Origin: Phenylobacterium sp. SCN 70-31
Lineage (GTDB): Bacteria > Pseudomonadota > Alphaproteobacteria > Caulobacterales > Caulobacteraceae
NCBI RefSeq assembly: GCF_001724605.1
Contig: NZ_MEEX01000021.1
Location: 1-64,000 of the forward strand
Direction of reading: 5' to 3'
Length of the DNA stretch: 64,000 nucleotides
Positions within the stretch are counted from its first letter, which is position 1. Each line of letters starts with the position of its first letter. Under the pieces are notes generated by a model, which saw nothing but the letters and a program-made list of their open reading frames with translations, was not told the DNA's origin and made no database searches. This document shows, piece after piece, positions 21,896-31,452 of the stretch. The position numbers and the translations under genes were made by a program.

Positions 21896-22435
21896 TCAGA
21901 ACTTCCGGGAATAGCCCACGGTCCAGACGTTGGCGTCCGGGGCGCTCTTGCCGGTCTCGTAGCGGGTGTAGTCCACCCGCACGCCGTTCACGCCGTCGAA
22001 GTGGTGCTGGGCGCCCACGCCGAAGTTGAACGAGTCCTCGGAATCCGAGGCCGAAAGGCCGGCGGCCTTCACGCGGAACTTGCTCGTACCATAGCCGACG
22101 CGCGCGATCAGGTCGGTGTTCGCGCCGACCGGCGCGAAGCCCACGAGATAGGCGGCCGCCGAATGCTTGAGCCTGGTGGTGACGTCGACGCCGGCGATGC
22201 GATCGGTGTCGCTCTTGATGCCCGCGCCCAGTTCGCCTTCGACGCCGACCCAGTTGTTGAACCGGTAGCCGAGGCGCGCCTGAACGGCCTTCACGTCCAC
22301 CTGCTTGGCGTCGACGATCCCGAGGTTCAGATTGCCGTAGACACCGGTGTTGGCGACATCCTGAGCCTGCGAGGCGGCGGGGACGGCGGCGGCGATCGCG
22401 GCCAGCGAGGCCACGCTGATGAGAGCTTTTTTCAT
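21896..22435 (-). CDS. Small outer-membrane beta-barrel protein (Opa/OmpA-like)
   Basis: 179 aa. Signal peptide MKKALISVASLAAIAAAVPAA with cleavage after AQA. The mature part shows alternating strands such as VKAVQARLGYRF, VGVEGELGAGIK, TDLIARVGYG, and ends SRKF with the terminal aromatic typical of BAM-inserted barrels. About eight strands are likely (opacity-porin/OmpW size class). The gene is single with its own terminator. Role unknown, possibly structural or adhesive. Confidence 0.88.
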   Translation of the reverse strand: MKKALISVASLAAIAAAVPAASQAQDVANTGVYGNLNLGIVDAKQVDVKAVQARLGYRFNNWVGVEGELGAGIKSDTDRIAGVDVTTRLKHSAAAYLVGFAPVGANTDLIARVGYGTSKFRVKAAGLSASDSEDSFNFGVGAQHHFDGVNGVRVDYTRYETGKSAPDANVWTVGYSRKF

Positions 22436-22641
22436 TTTTGGGGGAGAACTCCATACTCGTCCTGGACAGCCCGCCCAGTCCCAATCGGGATCGCCTTCAA
22501 ACGCGGCGACGCGCGGCCGGTTCTATGGCGAAGCTGTGGCCGACGGAGTCTGTGACTTTCATGCAACACCCGAACGACCGGGGCGCGTGACCGCCACGCG
22601 GACCGTGCTATGCAGTCCCGCTTTCGTGCGCCGAGGAAACC

Positions 22642-23757
22642 ATGACAGACGCGGTCATCGCCGCCACCGGGCTCTACACCCCGCCCAACAGCCTCTCGAA
22701 CGCCGAGTTGGTCGAGACCTTCAACGCCTATGTCGAGCGGTTCAACGCCGCGCACGCCGACGCCATCGCCGCGGGCGAGGTCCAGGCGCTGGCGCCCTCC
22801 TCCGTCGAGTTCATCGAGAAGGCCTCGGGCATCAAGTCGCGGTTCGTGATCGACAAGACCGGGCTGGTCGATCCCGAGCGCATGGCCCCCAACATCGCCG
22901 AGCGCGGCGACGACCAGCTCTCGATCCTGGCCGAGATCGCCGTCGAGGCGGCCCGGCAGGCGATCGCCCGCTGGGGTAAGGACGCCTCGCGGATCGACGC
23001 GGTGATCTGCGCCGCCTCGAACATGCAGCGCGCCTACCCCGCCATGGCGATCGAGGTGCAGCAGGCCCTGGGAATCGACGGCTTCGCCTTCGACATGAAC
23101 GTCGCCTGCTCGTCGGCCACCTTCGGCATCAAGACGGCGGCCGACTTCATCGCCTCCGGCTCGGCGCGGGCGGTGCTGATGGTCAATCCGGAGATCTGCT
23201 CCGGACACCTCAACTTCCGGGATCGCGACAGCCACTTCATCTTCGGCGACGTGGCCACTGCGGTGATCGTGGAGCGGGCGGACGACGCGTCCGGCGGGTG
23301 GGAGATCCTGGGGACCCGCCTGAAGACCCGTTTCTCGAACAACATCCGCAATAACTTCGGCTTCCTCAACCGCTGCGCGCCCGAAGGGGAAGGCCAGAGC
23401 GACAAGCTCTTCGTCCAGGAGGGCCGCAAGGTCTTCCGCGAGGTGGTGCCGATGGTCTCGGAGATGATCGTAGACCACGCCAACGAACTGGGGCTCGATC
23501 CCACCAGCCTGAAGCGCATGTGGCTGCACCAGGCCAACATCAACATGAACGAGCTGATCGGGAAGCGCGTGCTGGGCCGGGAGCCCACACCGCAGGAGAA
23601 CGTCATCATCCTGGACGAGTACGCCAACACCTCGTCGGCCGGCTCGATCATCGCCTTCCACAAGGCCAACGACGACTTCCTGCCGGGCGACACCGGCCTC
23701 ATCTGCTCGTTCGGCGCCGGCTATTCGGCAGGTACGGTGTTCGTCCGGAAGCGGTGA
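22642..23757 (+). CDS. Beta-ketoacyl-ACP synthase III, PA3286-like
   Basis: 371 aa, longer than classic FabH. Thiolase-fold condensing enzyme with active cysteine in VACSSATFG, His in LHQANINMN and Asn in YANTSSAG. The start (MTDAVIAATGLYTPPN) and the AFNAYVERFNAAHADAIA insert match the Pseudomonas PA3286 group, which brings beta-oxidation-derived C8 acyl-CoA into fatty acid synthesis. No fatty-acid gene cluster adjoins. Preceded by AGGAAACC before the ATG. Substrate range is inferred from the subgroup. Confidence 0.9.
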   Translation: MTDAVIAATGLYTPPNSLSNAELVETFNAYVERFNAAHADAIAAGEVQALAPSSVEFIEKASGIKSRFVIDKTGLVDPERMAPNIAERGDDQLSILAEIAVEAARQAIARWGKDASRIDAVICAASNMQRAYPAMAIEVQQALGIDGFAFDMNVACSSATFGIKTAADFIASGSARAVLMVNPEICSGHLNFRDRDSHFIFGDVATAVIVERADDASGGWEILGTRLKTRFSNNIRNNFGFLNRCAPEGEGQSDKLFVQEGRKVFREVVPMVSEMIVDHANELGLDPTSLKRMWLHQANINMNELIGKRVLGREPTPQENVIILDEYANTSSAGSIIAFHKANDDFLPGDTGLICSFGAGYSAGTVFVRKR

Positions 23758-23797
23758 CGCCCTACCCGTCCAGTTGCCGCCAGGCGGAGGGCGCGTT

Positions 23798-23827
23798 ATG
23801 TGTAAGATACTCTGAAGAGATACACAT
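23798..23827 (+). promoter_or_regulatory. Inverted repeat at vapBC promoter, candidate operator
   Basis: ATGTGTA at 23798-23804 is repeated as its exact inverse TACACAT at 23821-23827, with 16 bases between, ending one base before the antitoxin ATG. Placement over the start region is what is expected for VapB or VapBC autoregulation. The intervening AAGATACTCTGAAGAGA may hold the -10 and the ribosome site. Confidence 0.6.
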
Positions 23828-23828
23828 C

Positions 23829-24023
23829 ATGCGCACGAACATCGTCATCGACGACGACCTCATGGCCGAAGCGCAGCGGGCGACGGGCCTGTCGACCAAG
23901 CGCGAGACTGTCGACCTTGCGCTTCGCACCCTGCTCGGGCTGAGACGACAGGCGGAAGTCCGCGACTTCAGGGGCAAGCTGGCCTGGAGCGGCGACCTTG
24001 AGGCCATGAGGACCGACGATTGA
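23829..24023 (+). CDS. vapB: VapB-type antitoxin
   Basis: 64 aa. N-terminal ribbon-helix-helix type start MRTNIVIDDDLMAEAQRATG followed by KRETVDLALRTLLGL, the usual VapB antitoxin family arrangement; the C-terminal part ([14 protein letters not shown]) would wrap the toxin. It is joined to the toxin gene by a 4-base TTGA overlap, typical of type II TA pairs. Confidence 0.92.
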   Translation: MRTNIVIDDDLMAEAQRATGLSTKRETVDLALRTLLGLRRQAEVRDFRGKLAWSGDLEAMRTDD

Positions 24024-24418
24024 CGTTGGTCGATTCCAGCGTCTGGATCGACTATTTCCGGGGCGTGGGGACTCCTCAGTCTGATCGGCTCGACGCCCTC
24101 CTCGGGAACGAGCCGCTCGTGATCGGCGACCTGATATTGACGGAGGTTCTGCAAGGCTTCGTTCAGGATACGGCGTTCGAACAGGCCCAGCGGCTCCTGT
24201 CGGCCTTCGAATTGATGTCGATCGGCGGGCCAGACGTTGCCCTGCAGGCGGCGCGGAACTATCGGATACTGCGGGCGCGCGGGATCACGGTCCGCAAGAC
24301 CATCGATACGCTCATCGCCACCCGCTGCATCGAGGCCGGCCTGACGCTGCTCTACAGCGACCGGGATTTCGATCCGTTCGTCCAATACCTCGGACTGGCC
24401 TCGGCGATGGCCGAATAG
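24020..24418 (+). CDS. vapC: VapC-type PIN ribonuclease toxin
   Basis: 132 aa from TTG at 24020 ([13 protein letters not shown]). PIN-domain metal-site acids: Asp5 in VDSSVWID, Glu in LILTEVLQG, Asp in [10 protein letters not shown] and Asp in YSDRDFDPF. The toxin probably cleaves RNA such as initiator tRNA or rRNA loops; the target cannot be read from sequence. The TTG start gives weak, coupled translation after VapB, helping the antitoxin stay in excess. Confidence 0.93.
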   Translation: MTLVDSSVWIDYFRGVGTPQSDRLDALLGNEPLVIGDLILTEVLQGFVQDTAFEQAQRLLSAFELMSIGGPDVALQAARNYRILRARGITVRKTIDTLIATRCIEAGLTLLYSDRDFDPFVQYLGLASAMAE

Positions 24419-24513
24419 CCGGTCCGCAGCGTCAGCGGTGTGTTCTTGCGCCAGCCGAGGTCCTACGCTCCCGCTCAGTCGCCGAGAGGCGCTGCAACGG
24501 GAGGCCTTCAGTC

Positions 24514-25215
24514 ATGGATTTCCGCAAGTACGTCGCCGAGGCGATCGGGACCGCCTGGCTCACATTCGGAGGGTGCGGAGCGGCCGTGATCGCCGCCGGG
24601 TTCCCGGACGTCGGCATCGGGCTGCTGGGCGTGTCCCTGGCCTTCGGCCTCACCGTGGTGACCATGGCCTACGCCATCGGCCACATCTCGGGCTGCCACC
24701 TCAACCCCGCCGTGACCGTCGGCCTGTTCGCCGGCGGGCGGTTCCCGGCCGGGCAGATCGCTCCCTACATCGTCAGTCAGGTGCTGGGGGCGATCGCCGG
24801 CGCCGGCGTGCTGTACGCCATCGCCTCGGGCGCGCCGGGCTTCGACGTGGCGGCGGGCTTCGCCTCCAACGGCTACGGCGAACACTCGCCGGGCGGCTAC
24901 AGCCTGACCTCGGCGCTGATCGCCGAGGTGGTCCTGACCGCGGTCTTCCTTTTCGTGATCATGGGCGCCACCCACGGCAAGGCGCCCGCCGGATTCGCCC
25001 CGCTGGCCATCGGCCTAGCCCTCACGCTGATCCACCTGATCTCGATCCCGGTCACCAACACCTCGGTGAACCCGGCGCGCAGCACCGGCCCCGCCCTGTT
25101 CGTGGGCGGCTGGGCGCTGTCCCAGCTCTGGCTGTTCTGGGTGGCGCCGCTGATCGGGGGCGCCCTGGGCGGTGTCGTCTACCGCTGGATCGGTCCGAAC
25201 CGCGAGACGCCCTGA
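24514..25215 (+). CDS. aqpZ: Aquaporin Z-type water channel
   Basis: 233 aa, six membrane helices with the two NPA half-helices: HLNPAVTVG after helix 2 and VNPARSTGP after helix 5. The selectivity-filter positions (Phe near SLAFGLTV, His in LIHLIS, Thr in [11 protein letters not shown] and its Arg) fit a water-selective AqpZ rather than a glycerol facilitator. Length is normal. Single gene, GGGAGG ribosome site, hairpin after the stop. Confidence 0.95.
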   Translation: MDFRKYVAEAIGTAWLTFGGCGAAVIAAGFPDVGIGLLGVSLAFGLTVVTMAYAIGHISGCHLNPAVTVGLFAGGRFPAGQIAPYIVSQVLGAIAGAGVLYAIASGAPGFDVAAGFASNGYGEHSPGGYSLTSALIAEVVLTAVFLFVIMGATHGKAPAGFAPLAIGLALTLIHLISIPVTNTSVNPARSTGPALFVGGWALSQLWLFWVAPLIGGALGGVVYRWIGPNRETP

Positions 25216-25234
25216 TCGACGGGCCTCAGGAGAA

Positions 25235-25259
25235 GGCGCGCGGCGACCGGCCGCGCGCC
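25235..25259. terminator. GC-rich hairpin between convergent aqpZ and ppdK
   Basis: A perfect 10-bp stem GGCGCGCGGC / GCCGCGCGCC with a GACCG loop, just before the stop of ppdK on the other strand. It lacks a T tract, so factor-dependent termination or mere RNA 3' protection is as likely as intrinsic termination. Confidence 0.5.
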
Positions 25260-25267
25260 GCACCGGC

Positions 25268-27961
25268 CTAACGGTCCTTTTCGCGCTCGCCGATAGCCGC
25301 CTGCGCGGCCGCGAGCCGGGCGATCGGCACCCGGTAGGGCGAGCAGCTCACGTAGTCGAGCCCCACGCCCTCGCAGAACTGGATCGAGGCGGGGTCGCCG
25401 CCGTGCTCGCCGCAGATGCCCAGCTTCACGTCGGGCCGCTGCGCCCGGCCCCGTTCGGCGGCGATACGGATCAGATCGCCCACGCCCTCCTGGTCCAGGC
25501 TGACGAAGGGGTCCTTCTCGAAGATGCCCTTCTCGATATAGGCGTTCAGGAACCGGCCGGAGTCGTCACGGCTGATGCCGAAAGTCGTCTGGGTCAGGTC
25601 GTTGGTGCCGAACGAGAAGAACTCGGCGTTCTCGGCCAGGTCGCCGGCCCGCAGCGCCGCGCGCGGCAGTTCGACCATCGTGCCGACCATGTAGGCGATC
25701 TCGCGGCCTTGTTCGGCCATCACCGCCTTGGCGGTCCGGTCGGTGAGCTGGCGCAGGAAACGCATCTCCTCACCCTTGGCCACCAGGGGATGCATGATCT
25801 CGGGGATCGGCGCCGGGCGCCCCTCGGCGGCCACTTCGCAGGCCGCCTCCAGGATCGCGCGCACCTGCATCTCGTAGATCTCGGGGTACGAAACGCCGAG
25901 GCGACAGCCGCGGTGGCCCAGCATGGGGTTCACCTCGTGCATCTCCTGGGCCCGGCGCAGCAGCTTGGCGGCGTCGAGGCCCGTGGCTTCGGCCACCGCC
26001 TGCACATCCTCCTCGGTATGCGGCAGGAACTCGTGCAGCGGCGGATCCAACAGGCGGATCGTGACCGGCAGGCCTTCCATGATCTTGAACAGCTCGACGA
26101 AATCCTGCCGCTGCATCGGCAGGATCTTGGCCAGCGCGGCCTTCCGGCCCGCCACGTCGTCGGCCAGGATCATCTCGCGCACCGCCGCGATCCGCGCCGG
26201 ATCGAAGAACATGTGCTCGGTCCGGCAGAGGCCGATCCCCTCGGCGCCGAACTGGCGGGCCGTCTGGGCGTCGAGCGCCGTCTCGGCGTTGGCGCGGACC
26301 TTCAGCCGGCGCATCTCGTCGGCCCATCCCATCAGGGTGGCGAAATCGCCCGAGAGCTCGGGCTCGATCATCTTCACCGCGCCTTGCAGCACCTCGCCGG
26401 TCGAGCCGTCGATGGTGACGATGTCGTAGGCGCGAATGGTCTTGCCCCGGGCGCGGAACTCGCCGGCGCGGGCGTCGATATGGACCTCGCCCGCACCCGA
26501 GACGCAGGGACGGCCCATGCCGCGGGCCACCACGGCGGCGTGGCTGGTCATGCCGCCGCGGGCCGTCACGATGCCGCGCGCGGCGTCCATCCCACGGATG
26601 TCCTCGGGGCTGGTCTCCTCGCGCACGAGGATGACCGCCTCGCCCGAACCGCCCAGCTTCTCGGCCTCCTCCGCCGTGAACACCACCTTGCCGGTGGCGG
26701 CGCCCGGACTGGCCGGCAGACCCGAGGCGATGACGTCGCGCGGGCTGGCGGGGTCGATCGTCGGGTGCAGGAGCTGGTCCAGGGACGCCGGCTCGACCCG
26801 CATGACCGCTTCCGACTTCGAGATCAGGCCCTCGCTGGCCAGGTCCACCGCCACCTTCAGCGCCGCCTTGGCCGTGCGCTTCCCGTTGCGGGTCTGGAGC
26901 ATGTAGAGCCGGCCCTGCTCGACCGTGAACTCGATGTCCTGCATGTCGCGGTAGTGCTTCTCGAGCGCGCCCACCACGCCCTTGAACTGTGCGAACACCT
27001 CGGGCAGCGCCTCTTCCATCGAGGGATTGACGTCGCCCATCTCCTCGCGCGCCGCCTTGGTCAGCGGCTGGGGCGTGCGGATGCCCGCCACCACGTCCTC
27101 ACCCTGGGCGTTGATCAGGAACTCGCCGTACAGCTTGTTCTCGCCCGTCGAGGGATTGCGGGTGAAGGCGACGCCCGTGGCCGAACCGTCGCCCATGTTG
27201 CCGAACACCATCGACTGGATGTTCACCGCCGTGCCCCAGCTCTCGGGGATGTCGTGCATGCGCCGGTAGAACTTGGCGCGGTCGTTCATCCAGCTCGCGA
27301 ACACGGCGCCGACGGCGCCCCAGAGCTGTTCCTTGGGGTCCTGCGGGAACGGCGCGCCCCGCTCGTCCTCGACGGCGCGCTTGTAGTCGGCGACCACCGC
27401 CTCCCAGTGCTCGGCCGTCAGGCCGGTATCGACATGGATGTCCAGGCGATCCTTGTGGTCGTCCAGGATCTCTTCGAACATGTGGTGATCCAGGTCGAGC
27501 ACCACGGTGGAGTACATCTGGATGAAGCGGCGATAGGAATCGAAGGCGAAGCGGCGGTCGCCCGAGAGCTTCGCAAGGCCTTCCACGGTCTGGTCGTTCA
27601 GGCCCAGGTTCAGGACCGTATCCATCATCCCCGGCATCGAAGCCCGCGCGCCCGAACGGACCGACACCAACAGCGGGTTGGCCGGATCGCCGAAGCGCTT
27701 GCCGGTGATCTCCTCCACCTTGGCCAGGCCGGCCGCCACCTGTTCCTCGAGGTCGCCCGGATAGCTCCGTGCGTTCGCGTAATAGTGGGTGCAGGCTTCG
27801 GTGGTGATGGTGAAGCCCGGCGGCACGGGCAAGCCCAGCGACGACATCTCGGCCAGATTCGCCCCCTTGCCGCCCAGCAGGTCCTTCATCGACGCATCGC
27901 CGTCGGCCGAACCGCCGCCGAAGGCATAGACCCAACGCGTCTTCACCGTCGTATCGGCCAT
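25268..27961 (-). CDS. ppdK: Pyruvate, phosphate dikinase
   Basis: 897 aa. Interconverts pyruvate + ATP + Pi and PEP + AMP + PPi; glycolysis/gluconeogenesis switch in the cytoplasm. N-terminal ATP-grasp domain starts MADTTVKTRWVYAFGGG and LLGGKGANLAEM; the swivelling His is in RGGMTSHAAVVARGMG near residue 460; the PEP/pyruvate barrel ends with the catalytic Cys in GICGEHGGDP. Length is full. No PPDK regulatory protein is in the window. Confidence 0.97.
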   Translation of the reverse strand: MADTTVKTRWVYAFGGGSADGDASMKDLLGGKGANLAEMSSLGLPVPPGFTITTEACTHYYANARSYPGDLEEQVAAGLAKVEEITGKRFGDPANPLLVSVRSGARASMPGMMDTVLNLGLNDQTVEGLAKLSGDRRFAFDSYRRFIQMYSTVVLDLDHHMFEEILDDHKDRLDIHVDTGLTAEHWEAVVADYKRAVEDERGAPFPQDPKEQLWGAVGAVFASWMNDRAKFYRRMHDIPESWGTAVNIQSMVFGNMGDGSATGVAFTRNPSTGENKLYGEFLINAQGEDVVAGIRTPQPLTKAAREEMGDVNPSMEEALPEVFAQFKGVVGALEKHYRDMQDIEFTVEQGRLYMLQTRNGKRTAKAALKVAVDLASEGLISKSEAVMRVEPASLDQLLHPTIDPASPRDVIASGLPASPGAATGKVVFTAEEAEKLGGSGEAVILVREETSPEDIRGMDAARGIVTARGGMTSHAAVVARGMGRPCVSGAGEVHIDARAGEFRARGKTIRAYDIVTIDGSTGEVLQGAVKMIEPELSGDFATLMGWADEMRRLKVRANAETALDAQTARQFGAEGIGLCRTEHMFFDPARIAAVREMILADDVAGRKAALAKILPMQRQDFVELFKIMEGLPVTIRLLDPPLHEFLPHTEEDVQAVAEATGLDAAKLLRRAQEMHEVNPMLGHRGCRLGVSYPEIYEMQVRAILEAACEVAAEGRPAPIPEIMHPLVAKGEEMRFLRQLTDRTAKAVMAEQGREIAYMVGTMVELPRAALRAGDLAENAEFFSFGTNDLTQTTFGISRDDSGRFLNAYIEKGIFEKDPFVSLDQEGVGDLIRIAAERGRAQRPDVKLGICGEHGGDPASIQFCEGVGLDYVSCSPYRVPIARLAAAQAAIGEREKDR

Positions 27962-28016
27962 AACCCTGTCTACCTTCCGATCCTCTCCCGCCCGCAGGCG
28001 GTCTCCCGGGCGGTGT

Positions 28017-30287
28017 CTAGCCCGTAACCTGCGAGAAGTCCGCCACCTGCCCCATCGCGTCGCGCACCCTGGTCAGCAGGCGGAGGCGGTTCTCGCGTTC
28101 CTCCGCTACATCCGAATTCACTAACACCTTGTCGAAGAACGCATCGACAGGCGCACGCAGGCCCGAGAGCGCCCGCATGGCGCCGGCGAAGTCCTCGGCC
28201 TCGAGCGCCGCATCCAGCGCGCCGTCCAGGTCGGACACGGCGGCGATCAGCGCCGTCTCCTCGGGCGCGGACGACCCCATCCGCACCGGCGCGCCGGCCG
28301 GCAGCGCCCCCTTCTTCTCCTCGGCCTTGAGGATGTTCACCGCGCGCTTGTAGCCCGCGAGCAGGTTCGCCCCGTCATCGGTCTTGAGGAACGCATCCAG
28401 GGCGTTCACCCGCGCGACCACCCGCACCAGATCGTCGTCGCCCAGGGCGAAGACCGCGGCCACCAGGTCATGCCGCTGGCCCCGTTCGCGCAGCCAGACC
28501 TCCAGGCGGTCGGCGAAGAAGGCGACGATCTCGGCCGACACCTCTTCGTAGGGCCTGAACTCGAACAGCAGATCGCCGGAGGGCTTCTCGCGCTCCAGAC
28601 GGTCGAAGACGAGATCCACCTCCCGGTCCATCGCCACCACGTGTGGCCGACCGTCCAGAAGCGCCTCGTCGAACTCGCGCAGATAGGTATCGAACTCGCG
28701 GCTCTTGGCGCGGCCGGCGGCGCCCAGGTGGGCCACCAGCTTCGGCGTCGAAACCCAGAGCGCCCGGCCCGGATCGACGTAGCAGCGCAGGGCCCTGTAC
28801 CAGTCGGCCACCGCCGTCCGCAGCGGGATGCGCAGTTCGGAGTTCAGCACGATCCGGATCACGCCCAGGGCCGCTCGCCGCAGAGCGAAGGGATCGCGCG
28901 AACCGGTCGGCTTTTCCCCGATCGCGAAGAACGCGGTCAGCGTGTCCAGCTTGTCGGCCAGGGAGACGGCCATGGTGACGGGCCGGTCCGGGACCTCGTC
29001 GTTCGCGCCGGCGGGCTTGTAGTGGTCGCGGATCGCCTCGGCGACCAGCGGCGAAAGCCCTTCGGCCGCCGCGTAGTAGCCGCCCATGACGCCCTGAAGC
29101 TCGGGGAACTCGCCCACCACCCCGCTGACGAGATCGGCCTTGGCCAGCCGCGCGGCCTGCACCGCCTTGGCCTGATCGGCGCCGACGCGCGACGCCAGCG
29201 CCCCGGCCATCATCTCCAGCCGCTCGACGCGCTCGTACATGGCGCCCAGCTTGGCGTGGAAGGTGACGCCGCGCAGCTTCTCCAGCCGGTCCTCGAGACG
29301 AACCTTCCGGTCCTCGCTCCAGAAGAACCGCGCGTCCGACAGTCGCGCTGACAACACCTTGGCGTTGCCCTTGGCGATCGTCGCCCCGCCGTCGGTGGCG
29401 TCGATGTTGGCCACGGTGATGAAGTGGGGCGCGAGCTTGCCCGTCCGCGGGTCGCGCACGGCGAAGTAGCGCTGGTGAACCCGCATGGAGGTGCGGATCA
29501 CCTCGGGCGGCAGGTCCAGGAACGCCGGGTCCATGTCGCCCAGCACCGGGACCGGCCATTCCACCAGCCCCGATACCTCGTCCAGCAGGCCGGCGTCCTC
29601 GACCAGTTCCAGGTTCCGCGCGAAGCACAGGGTCTTGGCCGCGTCCAGGATGCGCGCCTTGCGCTCCTCCGGGTCGAGCACGACGAAACGCTTCTCCAGC
29701 TTCTCGGCGTATTCGTCGAAGGTCCGGGCCTTGAAGGCCTGGCCCGAGCCCATGAACCGGTGGCCGACCGTGGTGTCTCCGCTGGGGATTCCGTCGATCT
29801 GGAACGGCACGACCTCGCCGTCGAAGACGCACAGGATCCGCCGCAGCGGCCGCACCCAGCGCAGCTTGCTGACGCCCGAGACCATCGACTTCGGCCACGG
29901 GAAATCCCGGACGACCGCCTCGACCATCTCGGCCACGATCTGCGGCGTCGGACGCCCGTGGCGATGCAGGGTGGCGAACCAGACGCCGTCCTTCTCGACC
30001 AGGTCGGACTTCTGGAGGCTGTTCTTGCGGAGGAAGCCCTCCAGCGCCTGGTCCGGGGCGCTGGTGCGCGGGCCCTTGATCTCCTCGTGACGGTCCTTCT
30101 GCGCCTCGGGCAGGCCCTCGGCCACCAAGGTCAGGCGGCGGGAGCCGGCAAAGGTCTTGAGCGCCTCGGGCAGCAGACCCTCGGCCAGCAGGCGCTCGCG
30201 CACCATGCGCTCCAGATCGCGCGCGGCCTGCGCCTGCATGCGCGCGGGAATCTCTTCCGAGAGGAGTTCGAGCAAAAGCTGGGGCAT
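28017..30287 (-). CDS. glyS: Glycyl-tRNA synthetase beta subunit
   Basis: 756 aa. tRNA-binding subunit of the bacterial alpha2beta2 GlyRS. The start MPQLLLELLSEEIPARMQ and the blocks FLRKNSLQKSDL, WPKSMVSG, VRPLRRILCVFDG, VALADKLDTL-like (SLADKLDTLTAFF) and FALRRAALGVIRI match GlyS, with the HD-like and anticodon-binding-like parts toward the C-terminus (VNALDAF, KRAVNILK, FDKVLVNSD). The alpha subunit is immediately upstream, separated by 161 bp that contain a REP-like repeat. Confidence 0.97.
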   Translation of the reverse strand: MPQLLLELLSEEIPARMQAQAARDLERMVRERLLAEGLLPEALKTFAGSRRLTLVAEGLPEAQKDRHEEIKGPRTSAPDQALEGFLRKNSLQKSDLVEKDGVWFATLHRHGRPTPQIVAEMVEAVVRDFPWPKSMVSGVSKLRWVRPLRRILCVFDGEVVPFQIDGIPSGDTTVGHRFMGSGQAFKARTFDEYAEKLEKRFVVLDPEERKARILDAAKTLCFARNLELVEDAGLLDEVSGLVEWPVPVLGDMDPAFLDLPPEVIRTSMRVHQRYFAVRDPRTGKLAPHFITVANIDATDGGATIAKGNAKVLSARLSDARFFWSEDRKVRLEDRLEKLRGVTFHAKLGAMYERVERLEMMAGALASRVGADQAKAVQAARLAKADLVSGVVGEFPELQGVMGGYYAAAEGLSPLVAEAIRDHYKPAGANDEVPDRPVTMAVSLADKLDTLTAFFAIGEKPTGSRDPFALRRAALGVIRIVLNSELRIPLRTAVADWYRALRCYVDPGRALWVSTPKLVAHLGAAGRAKSREFDTYLREFDEALLDGRPHVVAMDREVDLVFDRLEREKPSGDLLFEFRPYEEVSAEIVAFFADRLEVWLRERGQRHDLVAAVFALGDDDLVRVVARVNALDAFLKTDDGANLLAGYKRAVNILKAEEKKGALPAGAPVRMGSSAPEETALIAAVSDLDGALDAALEAEDFAGAMRALSGLRAPVDAFFDKVLVNSDVAEERENRLRLLTRVRDAMGQVADFSQVTG

Positions 30288-30298
30288 GACGATCTAGC

Positions 30299-30425
30299 TC
30301 CTCCCCCGCATGCGGGGAAGGTGGCGGCGGAGCCGACGGAGGGGGCGCTGCGGCGCACAAGGCGGAAGGGCCAACGCCCCCTCCACCACTTCGTGGTCCC
30401 CCTCGCCCGCTCGCACGGGGGAGGA
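30299..30425. repeat. REP-like palindromic repeat between glyQ and glyS
   Basis: About 127 bp with inverted ends (CTCCTCCCCCGC near 30299, and GCACGGGGGAGGAC at the far end) and internal hairpins (CCCCGCATGCGGGG; a GGCGGCGGAGCCGAC segment; CCACCACTTCGTGG). The architecture is that of dispersed REP/ERIC-like elements common in intergenic DNA of alphaproteobacteria. It sits between two genes of one functional unit, where it may alter transcript stability and the GlyQ:GlyS ratio. Confidence 0.7.
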
Positions 30426-30448
30426 CCTGAATGTCGTCGTCGCAGCCA

Positions 30449-31333
30449 TCACGCGTTCCCGCCCTGGCTCTCGACCCAGGCTTCCGCGCACATTTTGCAG
30501 AGGTCGCGGATGCGGCCGATGTAGCTCTGGCGCTCGGCCACGGCGATGGCGCCGCGGGCGTCCATGATATTGAACAGGTGGCTGGCCTTCAGGACGTGGT
30601 CGTAGGCGGGCAGCGCCAGCGGCTGAGCCTGGCGGCCCCGCTGGGCGAGGATGCGAGGCACCTCGCGCTCCATGTCCTCGAACTGGCGCTTGCAGGTGGC
30701 GACGTCGGCCGCCTCCAGTTCGAACGCCGAGAACTGCTGCTCGTTGGCCAGGTAGATGTCGCCGTAGGTGAACTCGTCGTTGAAGGCGAGATCGTACACG
30801 TTCTCCTTGTCCTGAAGGTACAGGGAGAGCCGTTCGAGACCGATGGTGAGTTCGCCCGCGACCGGAAACACATCCAGGCCGCCCACCTGCTGGAAGTAGG
30901 TGTACTGGGTGATCTCCATGCCGTCGCACCAGACCTCCCAGCCCAGGCCCCAGGCGCCGACGGTGGGATTCTCCCAGTCGTCCTCGACGAAACGGATGTC
31001 GTGGACCCGGGGATCGATGCCGATGGCTTCGAGACAGCCCAGGTAGAGCTCCTGGAGATCCTCGGGATTCGGCTTCAGGATGACCTGATACTGGTGGTGC
31101 TGGTGCAGCCGGTTGGGATTTTCGCCATAGCGACCGTCGGCCGGCCGCCGGGACGGCTGAACGTAGGCCACCTTCCACGGCTTCGGGCCCAGGGTCCGCA
31201 GGACGGTCATGGGCGAGAGCGTGCCGGCCCCCACCTCGACGTCGTAGGGCTGCAGGATCGCGCAGCCCTGACGGCTCCAATAGTCGTGCAACTTCAGGAT
31301 CAGGCCCTGAAACGAAAGCGGCTTGTCGGGCAT
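30449..31333 (-). CDS. glyQ: Glycyl-tRNA synthetase alpha subunit
   Basis: 294 aa. Catalytic class II subunit that activates glycine. Motif blocks: [21 protein letters not shown] near the start, [32 protein letters not shown], and [10 protein letters not shown] (class II motif 3). It is transcribed first, followed by the REP-like repeat and glyS. Family certain. Confidence 0.98.
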   Translation of the reverse strand: MPDKPLSFQGLILKLHDYWSRQGCAILQPYDVEVGAGTLSPMTVLRTLGPKPWKVAYVQPSRRPADGRYGENPNRLHQHHQYQVILKPNPEDLQELYLGCLEAIGIDPRVHDIRFVEDDWENPTVGAWGLGWEVWCDGMEITQYTYFQQVGGLDVFPVAGELTIGLERLSLYLQDKENVYDLAFNDEFTYGDIYLANEQQFSAFELEAADVATCKRQFEDMEREVPRILAQRGRQAQPLALPAYDHVLKASHLFNIMDARGAIAVAERQSYIGRIRDLCKMCAEAWVESQGGNA

Positions 31334-31381
31334 AGGGCCAGGGAGTCTTCGAGAGGGGCTTCGGCGTGAATTCGCAGGCGC

Positions 31382-31411
31382 AAAAGTCGGCGGACCATAG
31401 GGCCCGCCGAC
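31382..31411 (-). terminator. Intrinsic terminator after the small secreted protein gene
   Basis: On the minus strand GTCGGCGG pairs with CCGCCGAC across a 10-base loop and is followed by TTTT. It lies just after the stop of the minus-strand gene at 31453 and before glyQ, separating the two transcripts. Confidence 0.8.
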
Positions 31412-31452
31412 CTTGGCTTCAACCCGTGTGAACGGCTCCTCGTTCGGGGCCG

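Noticed and set aside
25172..28027. A 951-codon open frame on the plus strand opposite ppdK
   Set aside because: It mirrors ppdK exactly, is Leu/Arg/His/Gly-rich and has no domain. Long antisense frames are expected in GC-rich codon-biased genes.
30449..31452. Glycine riboswitch or T-box upstream of glyQ
   Set aside because: The region upstream of glyQ is short, holds a terminator of the neighbouring gene and shows no aptamer-like conserved segments; T-boxes are not usual in this phylum.
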